DNA of 37,134 nt from an uncultured Oscillospiraceae bacterium (GCA_934646115.1 CAKUEM010000014.1:1-37134); one strand, 5' to 3'. Counted from the stretch's first letter, positions 9,118 through 18,248 are shown. Made by a program: numbers and translations. The notes: a model not told the origin generated them from the sequence alone.

Positions 9118-9507
9118 ATGGGGGAAGGCATCCGTCGTGACAAGGGCGAACGTAACCGCTTGATGCGGGAGACAAACGCACGGCCTCGGGCGGCAAAGGG
9201 GAAAATCGACGTATTGAAAAAATCAGCGGCGGCAAAGCAAATCCGCGTTAAGGAGCCGGGTAAGCTGCTGCGCATGGCGGACTGCTATCAGTTCTGCAAG
9301 CCCGCTTGTTTAAAAATGAATGACGATAACATAGACAGCATAATAAAAAATATATTGAATATTATAACAATGTTGAACATGGCCGTTGGTCTTGCGAAAA
9401 AGGCATATAAGCGAATTTATCAAGCAATAACAATGAAAGGCTCTATATGTTATCTTCAATATGATAATCAGAGTATGGTGGGCTATTACAAAGAGCTTGA
9501 CGATTGA
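9118..9507 (+). pseudogene. Possible remnant of a MobA/MobL-type relaxase
   Basis: A 129-codon open stretch contains GIRRDKGERNRLMRETNARP followed by KGKIDVLKK. This resembles the segment just past the catalytic domain of MobQ/MobA-MobL mobilization relaxases, where a G-I-x-T-D-x-G-x-x-N-R motif is followed by a basic helical stretch. The catalytic tyrosine and the histidine triad that should precede it are absent here, and no good start codon or ribosome site is visible. The C-terminal part, from about 9310, is AT-rich and unlike the rest. I read this as a fragment of a lost mobile element. The resemblance is by eye and could be chance. Confidence 0.25.
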
Positions 9508-9769
9508 ACAGCTTTTTTCGTTGAGGGAATTGTGATATTTGCAGATTGTCACAAGAAAGGACATGGGAGCAAAAAGCTTTTGACCGTGCCGGGCTTGATC
9601 GGCGTGCATCCAAATGGCAACACGGCAATGGTATGGCTTCGCACCGAGGGTTTACTTGTGATCATTCGCGGGCATGGCAACCCGGTGACGCTGTGTTCCG
9701 TTTTGCCGCGCTGCATAGTGCGGTGCGGCTGGAATATGCTGGTAAATACTTGCGGGGCGCGCGTGCGCG

Positions 9770-9798
9770 TTGACTTGCCGCGGGAAATATGGTAAGAT
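9770..9798 (+). promoter_or_regulatory. Promoter of the 9842 gene
   Basis: TTGACT at 9770-9775 and TAAGAT at 9793-9798 are 17 bp apart, a near-consensus sigma-A promoter ending 43 bp before the ATG at 9842. Confidence 0.75.
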
Positions 9799-9841
9799 AG
9801 CAACGCAAATTCTGCCGGGTGCGAAAGGAAAGGTGTTCCAT

Positions 9842-10513
9842 ATGAAGGGAAAAGACGATCACAAGCTTTTTGAAGTGTTTCAGCCCGGCGTTCGGGACGA
9901 CCTGACCTTCTGGCAGAAGCTGTCCTATTGGTTTCAAAACGTTTACTGGTGCAATTACAGGACGCACACGCTGGTTGGGCTGTTCGCCGCGATCATGCTT
10001 GTGATTTTAATTTGCGATGTGACGCACCGCGTGGATAATGACTTAGATTATATTCTCGCGGGGGATGCATATGTTTCAAACGAGCAGATGGAAACGATGA
10101 CGAAGGTCTTTTCTGAAATCGTGCAGGACGTGAACGGCGACGGGAAGGTCACGGTCGGCTATCAGATGCTTGCGACCGGCGGGAGCGAGAGCTACGATCA
10201 GCTTGCTACCGCAGCGGAGCAGAAGCTTTCGGTCAGCCTTGCGGATGACCGGTATCTGCTTTATATTGCAGACAAATCGCATATGGAGCAGCTGGCGGCG
10301 GCGGGTGCGTTTGAGCCGCTTGAAAATTTTGATATTTCCTCTGAAAACCGGTTTTGTCTTGCGCTTGCGAAGAGCGGGCTGGATCTTCCGGAGGTAGAGG
10401 GCGGCTGGTTCATCGGGATCAAAATGATCGATGATTCGCGCGCGAAGGACGCGGAGACGATGAAAAAATACCACGCGGCGGCGAATATCTTAGAGCAGCT
10501 TGCGGGTTCATAA
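9842..10513 (+). CDS. Unrecognised membrane-anchored protein with a large extracytoplasmic part
   Basis: I do not recognise this 223-residue protein. The N-terminal 40 residues are hydrophilic and aromatic-rich (FWQKLSYWFQNVYW). One clear hydrophobic segment follows (about residues 44-62, LVGLFAAIMLVILIC), then a mostly acidic domain of about 155 residues presumably outside the membrane. It includes DVNGDGKVTV near residue 98, which has the spacing of a calcium-binding EF-hand or dockerin-like loop. ATG 9842 follows an AAAGGAAAGG site, and the frame upstream overlaps the promoter, so the later start is preferred. It has its own promoter and a possible terminator, so it looks like a single-gene unit between the decayed region and ktrB. 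Function unknown. Confidence 0.8.
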   Translation: MKGKDDHKLFEVFQPGVRDDLTFWQKLSYWFQNVYWCNYRTHTLVGLFAAIMLVILICDVTHRVDNDLDYILAGDAYVSNEQMETMTKVFSEIVQDVNGDGKVTVGYQMLATGGSESYDQLATAAEQKLSVSLADDRYLLYIADKSHMEQLAAAGAFEPLENFDISSENRFCLALAKSGLDLPEVEGGWFIGIKMIDDSRAKDAETMKKYHAAANILEQLAGS

Positions 10514-10538
10514 CTGCTGAGAAAAGACTGTCTGGCAT

Positions 10539-10578
10539 GAGACTGCGCGATTTCGCGCGGGCGCGGGCGGTCTCTTTC
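10539..10578 (+). terminator. Possible terminator after the 9842 gene
   Basis: GAGAC at 10539-10543 pairs with GTCTC at 10570-10574, with an inner GCGCG/CGCGC stem at 10545-10558 and unpaired bases on the 3' side, followed by TTTCT. The stem is imperfect and the T run short. Confidence 0.4.
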
Positions 10579-10613
10579 TGTGCTATGGAAAAAACAAAAT
10601 TTTAAAAATTCCA

Positions 10614-10641
10614 TTGCGTTTCGCGAAAAAAATTGTATAAT
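10614..10641 (+). promoter_or_regulatory. Promoter of ktrB-ktrA
   Basis: TTGCGT at 10614-10619 and a perfect TATAAT at 10636-10641 are separated by 16 bp, about 50 bp before the ktrB ATG. No c-di-AMP (ydaO-type) riboswitch can fit in this short leader. Confidence 0.7.
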
Positions 10642-10689
10642 ACTATATTAGTATTAGAAGAAAACGCGGCAACGGAGGCGTGATACACT

Positions 10690-12081
10690 ATGCTGCTAGG
10701 AAGCAGGGGCAAGCCCTCGCGATTTCATATGATCCGATTTTTGTTCCAGCGGAATTTAAGCCCGACCCGCGTGGTGATTTTGGGCTTTCTTGCGCTGATC
10801 CTATTGGGCGCGGCGCTTTTGATGCTGCCCTGCGCAACACGACCGGGGCAGGAGACGAGCTGGCTCTGCGCGCTGTTCACCTCGACCAGCGCCACCTGCG
10901 TGACCGGGCTTGTCGTTGTGGATACCTATACGCATTGGTCGCCGTTCGGACAGGCTGTGATCCTCGTTTTGATCCAGTGCGGCGGCATCGGGTTCATGAG
11001 CCTCGCGGCGATTTTCTCGTTTCTTTTACGGCGCACGATCACGCTGCGCGAGCGGCTGATTATGACGCAATCGATGAACATCAACGACCTGGCGGGCGTT
11101 GTGCGCCTGACGCGGCACGTCCTGGTCGGCACATTTTTCTGCGAATTCTTCGGCGCGGTGATTTTATCGATCCGCTTTTCCGGCGAGTTCGGCTGGCGCG
11201 GCGGGATCATCAAGGGCGTGTTTCACGCGGTGTCTGCGTTCTGCAACGCGGGCTTTGATTTGATGGGTGAGCGGGAAACGTTTTCCAGTTTGACCGAATA
11301 TGCGGGCGATCCGATCGTGAATATCACGATCATGGCGCTTATCGTGATCGGCGGGCTTGGCTTCTTCGTTTGGGAGGACATGTATCACAAGCGCCGGTTT
11401 CATGAATACACGCTGCATACCAAGCTGGTTTTAACGATCACTGCGGTGCTTTTGATCGGTGGCAGCGCGCTGTTTTTCTTCTTTGAATATGCCAACCCGC
11501 AAACGCTCGGCGCACTTCCGCCGCATGCGAAGGTATTCGGCGCGATGTTTCAGGCGACTACGACGCGCACCGCGGGCTTTAACACGATCGATCAGACCGC
11601 GCTGACGCTGCCGTCTAAGATGCTGAGCATGCTGCTCATGTTTATCGGCGGTTCTTCCGGTTCGACCGCGGGCGGGATCAAAACGGTGACGTTTGGCATC
11701 CTGGTGCTGACGGCGGTTTCGGTTCTGCGCGGGAAGAGCGAGGTGACGGCGTTCGGGCGCAAAATCAATCCGCGCGCGATTTTAAACGCGCTGGCGCTCG
11801 CCATGACCGGGCTTGCGCTGATTTTAATTTCCACGCTTGTGATCACGCTGATCCAGCCGCTGGATGTGGTGGATGTGATGTATGAAACGGTCAGTGCGAT
11901 CGCAACGGTCGGACTTGCCACCGGGGCGACGGCGATGTTTTGCCCGGCGGCGCTTGGCATTATGATCGCGCTGATGTTCTTCGGGCGCGTGGGTATTCTC
12001 ACGATCAGCCTGGGGCTTCTGATGCGCGGGCATACGAAAAGCAAGATCCGCTTCCCCGAGGGGAAAGTTTTGATCGGCTAG
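10690..12081 (+). CDS. ktrB: Potassium uptake channel subunit, TrkH/KtrB family
   Basis: This is the ion-conducting membrane subunit of a Ktr/Trk potassium uptake system. The 463-residue protein has about eight to ten hydrophobic helices arranged as four membrane-pore-membrane repeats. All four pore loops can be seen: TSTSATCVTGLVV, FHAVSAFCNAGF, FQATTTRTAGFNT and IGGSSGSTAGGIKT, each with its filter glycine. Length is in the KtrB range and shorter than many TrkH. ATG 10690 has GGAGGCG upstream; an in-frame ATG at 10729 is an alternative that removes a poorly conserved N-terminal tail. The gene is followed 14 bp later by its regulatory partner ktrA. Confidence 0.95.
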   Translation: MLLGSRGKPSRFHMIRFLFQRNLSPTRVVILGFLALILLGAALLMLPCATRPGQETSWLCALFTSTSATCVTGLVVVDTYTHWSPFGQAVILVLIQCGGIGFMSLAAIFSFLLRRTITLRERLIMTQSMNINDLAGVVRLTRHVLVGTFFCEFFGAVILSIRFSGEFGWRGGIIKGVFHAVSAFCNAGFDLMGERETFSSLTEYAGDPIVNITIMALIVIGGLGFFVWEDMYHKRRFHEYTLHTKLVLTITAVLLIGGSALFFFFEYANPQTLGALPPHAKVFGAMFQATTTRTAGFNTIDQTALTLPSKMLSMLLMFIGGSSGSTAGGIKTVTFGILVLTAVSVLRGKSEVTAFGRKINPRAILNALALAMTGLALILISTLVITLIQPLDVVDVMYETVSAIATVGLATGATAMFCPAALGIMIALMFFGRVGILTISLGLLMRGHTKSKIRFPEGKVLIG

Positions 12082-12095
12082 GAAGGATGGTATCG

Positions 12096-12749
12096 ATGAA
12101 ATCTTTTGTTGTCATCGGCGTGGGCCGCTTCGGCGCGGCGCTTGCCAAGGAGCTGACCGAGCTGGGGCACGAGGTGCTGGCGCTTGATCAGAGCGAGGAA
12201 GCGATCACGCATATTGCCGACCATGTGACGCATGCGGTGATCGGCGATGCGAAGGATGAAAACGTGATCCGCTCAATCGGCGTGCGCAATTTTGACTGCG
12301 CGGTCGTTGCGATCGCGAGCGATATTCAGGACAGCGTGCTGGTTACGCTGATGCTCAAGGACATGGGCGTGAAAAAAGTGATCGCGAAGGCGCAGAGCCT
12401 GATGCATATGCGCGTGCTGGAGCGGATCGGCGCGGATCAGGTGGTATTTCCTGAGCGCGATATGGGGCAGCGCGTGGCGCAGAGCCTTGCCGCTTCGAAT
12501 ATTATCGATTTTATCGAGCTTTCGGAGGATTACAGCATTATTGAGCTGAATTGCCCGAAGAAATGGTGCGGCAAAACGCTGCTTGAACTGAACATCCGCG
12601 GCGAATACGGCGCGAATATCATCGCGGTGCGCGGCAGCGAGGGCAAGCAGGTCACGGTTTCGCCGCCGGCCAATTACCGCCTTGCAGAGGGCGATGTTTT
12701 GATCGTGATCGGCGCAAATAACGATCTCGACGAGCTGAGGGATCTGTGA
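12096..12749 (+). CDS. ktrA: Potassium uptake regulatory subunit, TrkA/KtrA family (RCK domain)
   Basis: This cytoplasmic gating subunit forms a ring on KtrB and binds nucleotides. The 217-residue protein has an N-terminal RCK_N Rossmann domain with GVGRFG (about residues 8-13) and an acidic residue at the end of strand 2 (ALDQSEE). A TrkA-C domain follows from about residue 135, with ALIVIG-like hydrophobic strands near the end. One RCK unit is typical of KtrA, whereas TrkA usually has two. ATG 12096 follows GGAAGGATGG at good spacing; ATG 12087 in the same frame is less likely. The stop codon overlaps the next gene's GTG start (GTGA). Confidence 0.95.
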   Translation: MKSFVVIGVGRFGAALAKELTELGHEVLALDQSEEAITHIADHVTHAVIGDAKDENVIRSIGVRNFDCAVVAIASDIQDSVLVTLMLKDMGVKKVIAKAQSLMHMRVLERIGADQVVFPERDMGQRVAQSLAASNIIDFIELSEDYSIIELNCPKKWCGKTLLELNIRGEYGANIIAVRGSEGKQVTVSPPANYRLAEGDVLIVIGANNDLDELRDL

Positions 12750-13510
12750 ACGCGGGGCATATCACAAGCCGCAGCAACCAATGGGTTCGCGCGCTGCGCG
12801 CTTTGGGGACAAGTCGCCGCCGCCGGTATGAAGAGCGCTGCTTTGTGTGCGACGGGCGCAAGCTTTTGGGTGAGGCGCTTCAGAGCGGCATGCGGATCCG
12901 CTATTTGTTTTTGGAAGAGGGCGCGGCGCTCCCGCCGGAATGGCGGCTCGATTGCCCGGTTTATACCGCGCCGCGCGATATTATGGAGTATATTTCCACG
13001 CTGGAATGCACGCAGGGCGTGATTTTCTGCTGCGAGATGCCGGAGATCGCGTTCCCTGCGGGCGAGCAGCTGATTTTACTCGATCATTTGCAGGACGCGG
13101 GCAATCTCGGCACGATTTTGCGCACGGCGGACGCGTTTGGCGCGGCGGGCGTTGTGCTTTCCGGCTGCGCCGACCCGTATAATCCCAAAACGGTGCGCGC
13201 GGCGATGGGCTCGCTGTTTCGAGTTCCCATCGTGGATGCGCCGCTTTGCGAGGTGATCCCGGCGCTTTCGGCGCGCGGGATTAAGACCTATGCGGCGGTG
13301 CTGTCTGATCGGGCGCTGCCGATCGGCGCGGTTTCGCTTGCGCGCGCGGCGGTCGTGATCGGAAACGAGGGGAACGGCATCTCGCGCGAGGTGGCGGCGC
13401 TTTGCGATGCGCATGTTATTTTGCCGATGAGCGGCGGCGCGGAATCGCTCAATGCATCGGTCGCCGCGGGCATCGTGCTTTGGGAGATGCAGCGTGCGCG
13501 CGAAGGATAA
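12746..13510 (+). CDS. SpoU/TrmH-family RNA 2'-O-ribose methyltransferase
   Basis: This protein is expected to transfer a methyl group from S-adenosylmethionine to a ribose 2'-hydroxyl of rRNA or tRNA, using the trefoil-knot SPOUT fold. The 254-residue protein has an N-terminal substrate-binding domain (about 1-105, with FVCDGRKLLGEAL) and a C-terminal SpoU domain. Motif 1 is NLGTILRTADAFG, motif 2 is IGNEGNGIS and motif 3 is LPMSGGAESLNASVA. It starts with GTG overlapping the ktrA stop by four bases, suggesting translational coupling. The target nucleotide cannot be inferred; the layout resembles the RlmB/TsnR-like group. Confidence 0.9.
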   Translation: MNAGHITSRSNQWVRALRALGTSRRRRYEERCFVCDGRKLLGEALQSGMRIRYLFLEEGAALPPEWRLDCPVYTAPRDIMEYISTLECTQGVIFCCEMPEIAFPAGEQLILLDHLQDAGNLGTILRTADAFGAAGVVLSGCADPYNPKTVRAAMGSLFRVPIVDAPLCEVIPALSARGIKTYAAVLSDRALPIGAVSLARAAVVIGNEGNGISREVAALCDAHVILPMSGGAESLNASVAAGIVLWEMQRAREG

Positions 13511-13525
13511 AAGGAGTTGGGAAGT

Positions 13526-14680
13526 ATGGCGTCGCTGAAATATTGGCTTTGGCTGAAAATGCGCGAGCACCTCACGCCGGCAAAGACGTTTCTGCTGCTC
13601 GAGCGGTTTGGCGAGCCGGATGACATCTTCCTGCGCGGGCGCGAGGACTATGAAACGATTCAGGGTCTGCCGGAGGCGGCGATCGAATCGCTTTGCGACA
13701 AGTCGCTTGACGAGGCGGAACGGGTGCTGGAGGAATGCGCAAAGCAGGAGATCACGGTGATCAGCATGCAGGACGCGAATTATCCGGAGCGTTTGCGCCA
13801 GATCTATCATCCGCCCATCCTGCTGTTTGCGCGCGGGCATCTGCCCGATATAGACGATGAGGTCGCTATCGCGTTTGTGGGAACGCGCAAATGCTCGGCC
13901 TATGGCATCCGCGTGACCGATCAGATTGCGGCGGAGATCGCGGCGGCGGGCGGGCTGATCGTTTCCGGCATGGCGCTTGGGATCGATGCGGCGGCGCATT
14001 CGGCGGCGCTGCGCGAGGGCGCAAAAACGGTTGCGGTGCTCGGCTGCGGCGTGGATATCTGCTATCCACGGCAAAATCGGCGGCTGATGCACGAGATCAT
14101 CGAAAACGGCGCGGTGATCTCTGAATATATTCCCGGCACGGCGCCGGACCGGCAGAATTTTCCGGCGCGGAATCGAATTCTTTCCGGCATTTCGCTGGGC
14201 GTGCTGGTCGCGGAAGCGCCGGAGCGCTCCGGCGCGTTGATCACGGCGACGCTCGCCTCCGAGCAGGGGCGCGACGTATTCGCCATCCCCGGCGATATTT
14301 CAAACCTGTGCAGCCGCGGGGCGAACCGCCTGATCGCGGACGGGGCAAAGCTCGTTTTATCCGGCGAGGATGTGCTGAATGAATATCGCAACGAGTTTGC
14401 GCGCAAAATCAGAACGCCGGACCCGATCGCGCGGCGCGTGGCGGCGCAGCACCGCATGGAGGAGCAGTCCAGCGCGCTGGAGGCAATGCTCTCGCGCTAT
14501 CGTCCGGAGGAGCAGAGCGTACTGCGCGCGATCGGAACAGAGTGCCGCCATGTGGATGAGATCATCGCGGAAAGCGGCGTTCCCGCGCCGTATGTGCTGT
14601 CACTGCTCACGGTGCTTGAGATCAGCGGCGTGGTCGAGCAGAGCGCGGGCAAGCATTTTAAATTGATCATGAAAGCTTAG
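13526..14680 (+). CDS. dprA: DNA-processing protein A (DprA/Smf)
   Basis: DprA binds incoming single-stranded DNA and loads RecA during natural transformation; it is conserved widely even in species not known to be competent. The 384-residue protein shows an N-terminal SAM-like region, a central Rossmann fold with VGTRKCSAYG, SGMALGIDAAAH, AVLGCGVDICYP, FPARNRILSG and EAPERSGALITA, and a C-terminal winged-helix-like tail (DML1) from about residue 315. ATG 13526 has AAGGAG about ten bases upstream; the in-frame TTG at 13517 is too close to that site. It is followed by topA, a classical neighbour in Bacillota. Confidence 0.95.
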   Translation: MASLKYWLWLKMREHLTPAKTFLLLERFGEPDDIFLRGREDYETIQGLPEAAIESLCDKSLDEAERVLEECAKQEITVISMQDANYPERLRQIYHPPILLFARGHLPDIDDEVAIAFVGTRKCSAYGIRVTDQIAAEIAAAGGLIVSGMALGIDAAAHSAALREGAKTVAVLGCGVDICYPRQNRRLMHEIIENGAVISEYIPGTAPDRQNFPARNRILSGISLGVLVAEAPERSGALITATLASEQGRDVFAIPGDISNLCSRGANRLIADGAKLVLSGEDVLNEYRNEFARKIRTPDPIARRVAAQHRMEEQSSALEAMLSRYRPEEQSVLRAIGTECRHVDEIIAESGVPAPYVLSLLTVLEISGVVEQSAGKHFKLIMKA

Positions 14681-14747
14681 CGGCGTGCAAAAAGCTGCTT
14701 ATAAAAGCTGCGTTTTGCATGCGTCTAAGAGAAATAGGAGGAAATAT

Positions 14748-16946
14748 ATGGCAAATCTTGTGATTGTGGAGTCGCCGGCCAAGGCGAAGACGATCGGCAA
14801 ATATTTGGGCGGAAAGTATAAAGTGAAGGCTTCGATGGGGCATCTGCGCGACCTGCCGAAAAGCGAGCTGGGCGTGGACATCGAGGGCGGATTTATTCCG
14901 AAATACATCCCGATCAAGGGGAAAGGCGATCTGATCAAGGAGCTGCGCAAGCTCGCGCGCGAAAGCGATATGGTCTACCTCGCGACCGACCCGGACCGTG
15001 AGGGTGAGGCGATCTCCTGGCATTTAAAAGAGCTGCTTAAGCTTGACGATGAGAATACCAAACGCGTGACATTTAACGAAATCACGAAAAAAGTGGTAAC
15101 TGAGAGCATCAAAAACCCACGTGAGATCGATTTGAATTTGGTCGACGCGCAGCAGGCGCGCCGCGTGCTGGACCGAATCGTGGGCTATAAGCTGTCGCCG
15201 CTGCTTTGGAAAAAGATCCGGCGCGGGCTGTCTGCCGGACGTGTGCAGTCGGTCGCAACGCGGCTGGTTTGCGAGCGTGAGGCGGAGATCACGGCGTTCG
15301 TCCCGCGCGAATACTGGTCGCTCGACGTGAAGCTCGGCCGTATCGCGCCGCAGGTCGGCAGCCTTGTGGCGCATCTGCACGGCGACAAGAACGGCAAGAT
15401 CGAGCCGGAAAATGAAGCGCAGACCCGCGCGATCATGGAGGCGGTGGAGCATGCGGAGTTCCGCGTGGCAAGCGTGAAGCATGGGCAGAAGCAAAAATCG
15501 CCCGCCGCGCCGTTTATCACCTCCACGCTTCAGCAGGAGGCGTCACGCAAGCTGAACATGACGCCGCGCCGCACGATGGCGATCGCGCAGCAGCTGTATG
15601 AAGGCGTTGAGATCGAGGGGCAGGGCATGACCGGTCTGATCACATATATGAGAACCGACTCGCTGCGTTTGAGCACCGAGGCGGTCATGGCGGCGCGCGA
15701 TTTTATCAAAGCGCGCTACGGCGAAGAATATTGCCCGAAGTCCTTCCGCGTGTATAAAACAAAGGGCAGCGCGCAGGACGCGCACGAGGCGATCCGCCCG
15801 ACCGACGTAACGCTTACGCCTGATCGCATTAAAGACAATCTCTCGGCAGAGCAGTATAAGCTTTACAAAATGATCTGGTCGCGCTTTGTCGCCTGCCAGA
15901 TGGCGAGCGCGATCTACCATACGATCTCGCTGGATATTTCCGCGGCGGATTATATTTTCCGCGCAACCAGCTCATCGATCACGTTCCCGGGGTTTTCCGT
16001 TGTGTATGAGATCAGCCGCGATGAGGATGAGGAGAATTCTATCCCCGATCTGCAGGAGAACGAGGCGCTGAAGCTTGAGGAGCTGATCCCCGGGCAGCAC
16101 TTCACGCAGCCGCCCGCGCGCTATACGGAGGCGAGCCTGATCCGCGCGATGGAGGAGAAGGGCGTGGGTCGCCCGAGCACCTACGCGCCGACGATCTCAA
16201 CGATTTTAGACCGCGAATATGTACTCAAGGACGGGCGCAACCTCAAGCCGACGCCGCTGGGTGAAGTGGTGAATGGGCTGATGGTCGATAAATTTCAGAA
16301 CATCATCAATGTGGAATTTACGGCGCACATGGAGGAAGAGCTGGATCAAATCGAGCATGGCAATGTCGAGTGGAAGCAGATCATCTCGAATTTTTATGAC
16401 ACGTTTGCCGCCGATCTGGCGCAGGCGGAGATCGATTTAAAGGATACACGTCTCAAGGTGCCGGAGGAGGTCACGGACGTCGTTTGCGAGCTGTGCGGAC
16501 GCAACATGGTGGTCAAAAGCGGGCGTTTTGGCAAGTTTTTGGCGTGCCCGGGCTATCCGGAATGTAAGAACACGAAGCCGATCGTAGAGGAAACGCCCGG
16601 CGTTTGCCCGAACTGCGGCGGGAAGATCCTAAAGAAAAAGTCGAAAAACGGCTATACCTATTATGGGTGCGAGCATTTTCCGGAGTGTACGTTTATGACA
16701 TGGGATGTGCCGCAGAAGGAGCACTGCGAGGAATGCGGACACACGATGTATAAGCGCGCGGGGCGCGGCGCGAAGAAGATGTTCTGCGCGAATCCCGAGT
16801 GCAAGAACTACGTTCCGCAGGAGCGAAAGACCAAGTCTGACGCGGCGGAAAAGAAGCCGGCGGCGAAGAAGACAACGCGCAAAACGAGCGCGGCGAAGAA
16901 GCCGGCGGCAAAAAAGACGGTGAAAAAGGAGAGCAAGGATGCATAG
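14748..16946 (+). CDS. topA: DNA topoisomerase I (type IA)
   Basis: TopA relaxes negative supercoils through a transient 5'-phosphotyrosine link. The 732-residue protein starts with the TOPRIM domain (LVIVESPAKAKTI and the acidic DPDREGEA), continues with SAGRVQSVA and carries the catalytic tyrosine at Tyr300 in GLITYMRTDS. The C-terminus holds three four-cysteine zinc ribbons (about residues 580-690; CELCG/CPGYPEC, CPNCG/CEHFPEC, CEECG/CANPEC) and a Lys/Ala-rich tail. ATG 14748 has a textbook AGGAGGAAAT site. Its 3' end overlaps trmFO by eight bases. Confidence 0.97.
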   Translation: MANLVIVESPAKAKTIGKYLGGKYKVKASMGHLRDLPKSELGVDIEGGFIPKYIPIKGKGDLIKELRKLARESDMVYLATDPDREGEAISWHLKELLKLDDENTKRVTFNEITKKVVTESIKNPREIDLNLVDAQQARRVLDRIVGYKLSPLLWKKIRRGLSAGRVQSVATRLVCEREAEITAFVPREYWSLDVKLGRIAPQVGSLVAHLHGDKNGKIEPENEAQTRAIMEAVEHAEFRVASVKHGQKQKSPAAPFITSTLQQEASRKLNMTPRRTMAIAQQLYEGVEIEGQGMTGLITYMRTDSLRLSTEAVMAARDFIKARYGEEYCPKSFRVYKTKGSAQDAHEAIRPTDVTLTPDRIKDNLSAEQYKLYKMIWSRFVACQMASAIYHTISLDISAADYIFRATSSSITFPGFSVVYEISRDEDEENSIPDLQENEALKLEELIPGQHFTQPPARYTEASLIRAMEEKGVGRPSTYAPTISTILDREYVLKDGRNLKPTPLGEVVNGLMVDKFQNIINVEFTAHMEEELDQIEHGNVEWKQIISNFYDTFAADLAQAEIDLKDTRLKVPEEVTDVVCELCGRNMVVKSGRFGKFLACPGYPECKNTKPIVEETPGVCPNCGGKILKKKSKNGYTYYGCEHFPECTFMTWDVPQKEHCEECGHTMYKRAGRGAKKMFCANPECKNYVPQERKTKSDAAEKKPAAKKTTRKTSAAKKPAAKKTVKKESKDA

Positions 16947-18237
16947 CGCGCGCGTGATCGGCGCGGGGCTTGCCGGCTGCGAGGCGGCCTGGCAGCTGGC
17001 GCAGCGCGGCGTTGCGGTTACGCTGCATGAAATGAAGCCTCAGAAAATGACGCCTGCGCACCATAGCGCGAATTTTGCAGAGCTTGTCTGCTCGAATTCT
17101 CTGCGCAGCGACATGCTGGAAAACGCAGTCGGTCTGCTCAAGGAGGAGCTGCGGCGGCTCGGCTCTGTAATTCTGCAAAGCGCGGATGAAACGCGCGTTG
17201 CGGCAGGCGGGGCGCTTGCGGTCGATCGCGAGCGGTTTTCGCAAACGGTGACCGCGAAGGTCAAGGGGCATCCGAATATTACGGTCGTGGAGGGCGAGGT
17301 CACGCAGCTGGATTTAAAGCAGCCGACGATCGTGGCGAGCGGACCGCTCACCTCGGATGCGCTCGCGCAGGAGATCCACCGCGTGCTGGGCGCGGAATAT
17401 TTAAGCTTTTATGATGCGGCGGCGCCGATCGTTTCGTTTGACAGCATCGACATGCAAAGCGCATACTTCAAGTCACGCTATGACCGCGGCACGGCGGATT
17501 ATATCAACGCGCCGATGACGCAGGAGGAATACGACCGTTTTTGGGAGGCGCTGTGCGGCGCGGAAGAGGCGGCGGTGCATGGCTTTGAGGACGGGAAGGT
17601 GTTTGAAGGCTGCATGCCGGTCGAGGTCATGGCGCGCCGCGGGCATGATACGCTGCTGTTCGGGCCGCTCAAGCCGGTCGGGCTGGCAGACCCGAGCACC
17701 GGACGCGACCCGTATGCGGTCGTGCAGCTGCGGCGCGATAACGCGGCGGGAACGCTCTATAATCTGGTCGGGTTTCAAACGCACCTGCGTTTTCCGGAGC
17801 AGAAACGCGTGTTTTCCATGATCCCGGCGCTGCGCAATGCGGAATTCGTGCGCTACGGCGTGATGCATCGCAACACGTATCTCAATTCCCCGGGGCTGCT
17901 GGCGGAGGATTATTCCTGCCGCAACATGCCCGGACTGTATTTCGCCGGGCAGATGACCGGGGTCGAGGGCTATGTGGAATCGACCGCGTCCGGCTTCGTT
18001 GCGGGCGTTGCGCTTGCGCGCAAGCTGTTGGAACTGCCGCCGGTTTCGTTTCCGGCGGAGACCGCGATCGGCGCGCTTGGGCGCTATATCGCGTCTGCCT
18101 CAAACGAGAATTTTCAGCCGATGAATATCAATTTCGGGCTGATGCCGCCGCTTGGCTACCGGGTGAAGGGCAAGCGGCTGAAAAACGCGGAGCTTTCCAA
18201 GCGGTCGCTTGCGATCATCGACGCGATCGAATGTTAG
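16939..18237 (+). CDS. trmFO: Methylenetetrahydrofolate-tRNA (uracil-54-C5) methyltransferase
   Basis: TrmFO makes ribothymidine at position 54 of the tRNA T-loop using methylenetetrahydrofolate and FADH2, the route typical of Bacillota in place of SAM-dependent TrmA. The 432-residue protein begins with an FAD-binding GAGLAGCEAAWQLA motif (about residues 8-21), followed by the family block LVCSNSLRSD. It later has FAGQMTGVEGYVESTASG, which completes the FAD site. The size matches the family. The ATG at 16939 lies inside the end of topA, with AAGGAG eight bases upstream, so the two are coupled. The topA-trmFO order is common in the phylum. Confidence 0.96.
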   Translation: MHSARVIGAGLAGCEAAWQLAQRGVAVTLHEMKPQKMTPAHHSANFAELVCSNSLRSDMLENAVGLLKEELRRLGSVILQSADETRVAAGGALAVDRERFSQTVTAKVKGHPNITVVEGEVTQLDLKQPTIVASGPLTSDALAQEIHRVLGAEYLSFYDAAAPIVSFDSIDMQSAYFKSRYDRGTADYINAPMTQEEYDRFWEALCGAEEAAVHGFEDGKVFEGCMPVEVMARRGHDTLLFGPLKPVGLADPSTGRDPYAVVQLRRDNAAGTLYNLVGFQTHLRFPEQKRVFSMIPALRNAEFVRYGVMHRNTYLNSPGLLAEDYSCRNMPGLYFAGQMTGVEGYVESTASGFVAGVALARKLLELPPVSFPAETAIGALGRYIASASNENFQPMNINFGLMPPLGYRVKGKRLKNAELSKRSLAIIDAIEC

Positions 18238-18248
18238 GAGATGGGGAT

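Larger units (their letters stand above)
8622..9769. other. Gene-poor stretch with probable decayed mobile DNA
   Basis: Over 1.1 kb between the uvrA stop and the next promoter contains no intact gene that I can support. Short frames overlap one another, lack convincing ribosome binding sites, and one crosses the terminator at 8754-8790. Composition shifts from GC-rich (8900-9300) to clearly AT-rich (9310-9540), unlike the flanking genes. One segment (see 9118-9507) resembles a relaxase fragment. The stretch 9532-9770 is open in two plus frames, but I recognise nothing in either. Confidence 0.6.
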
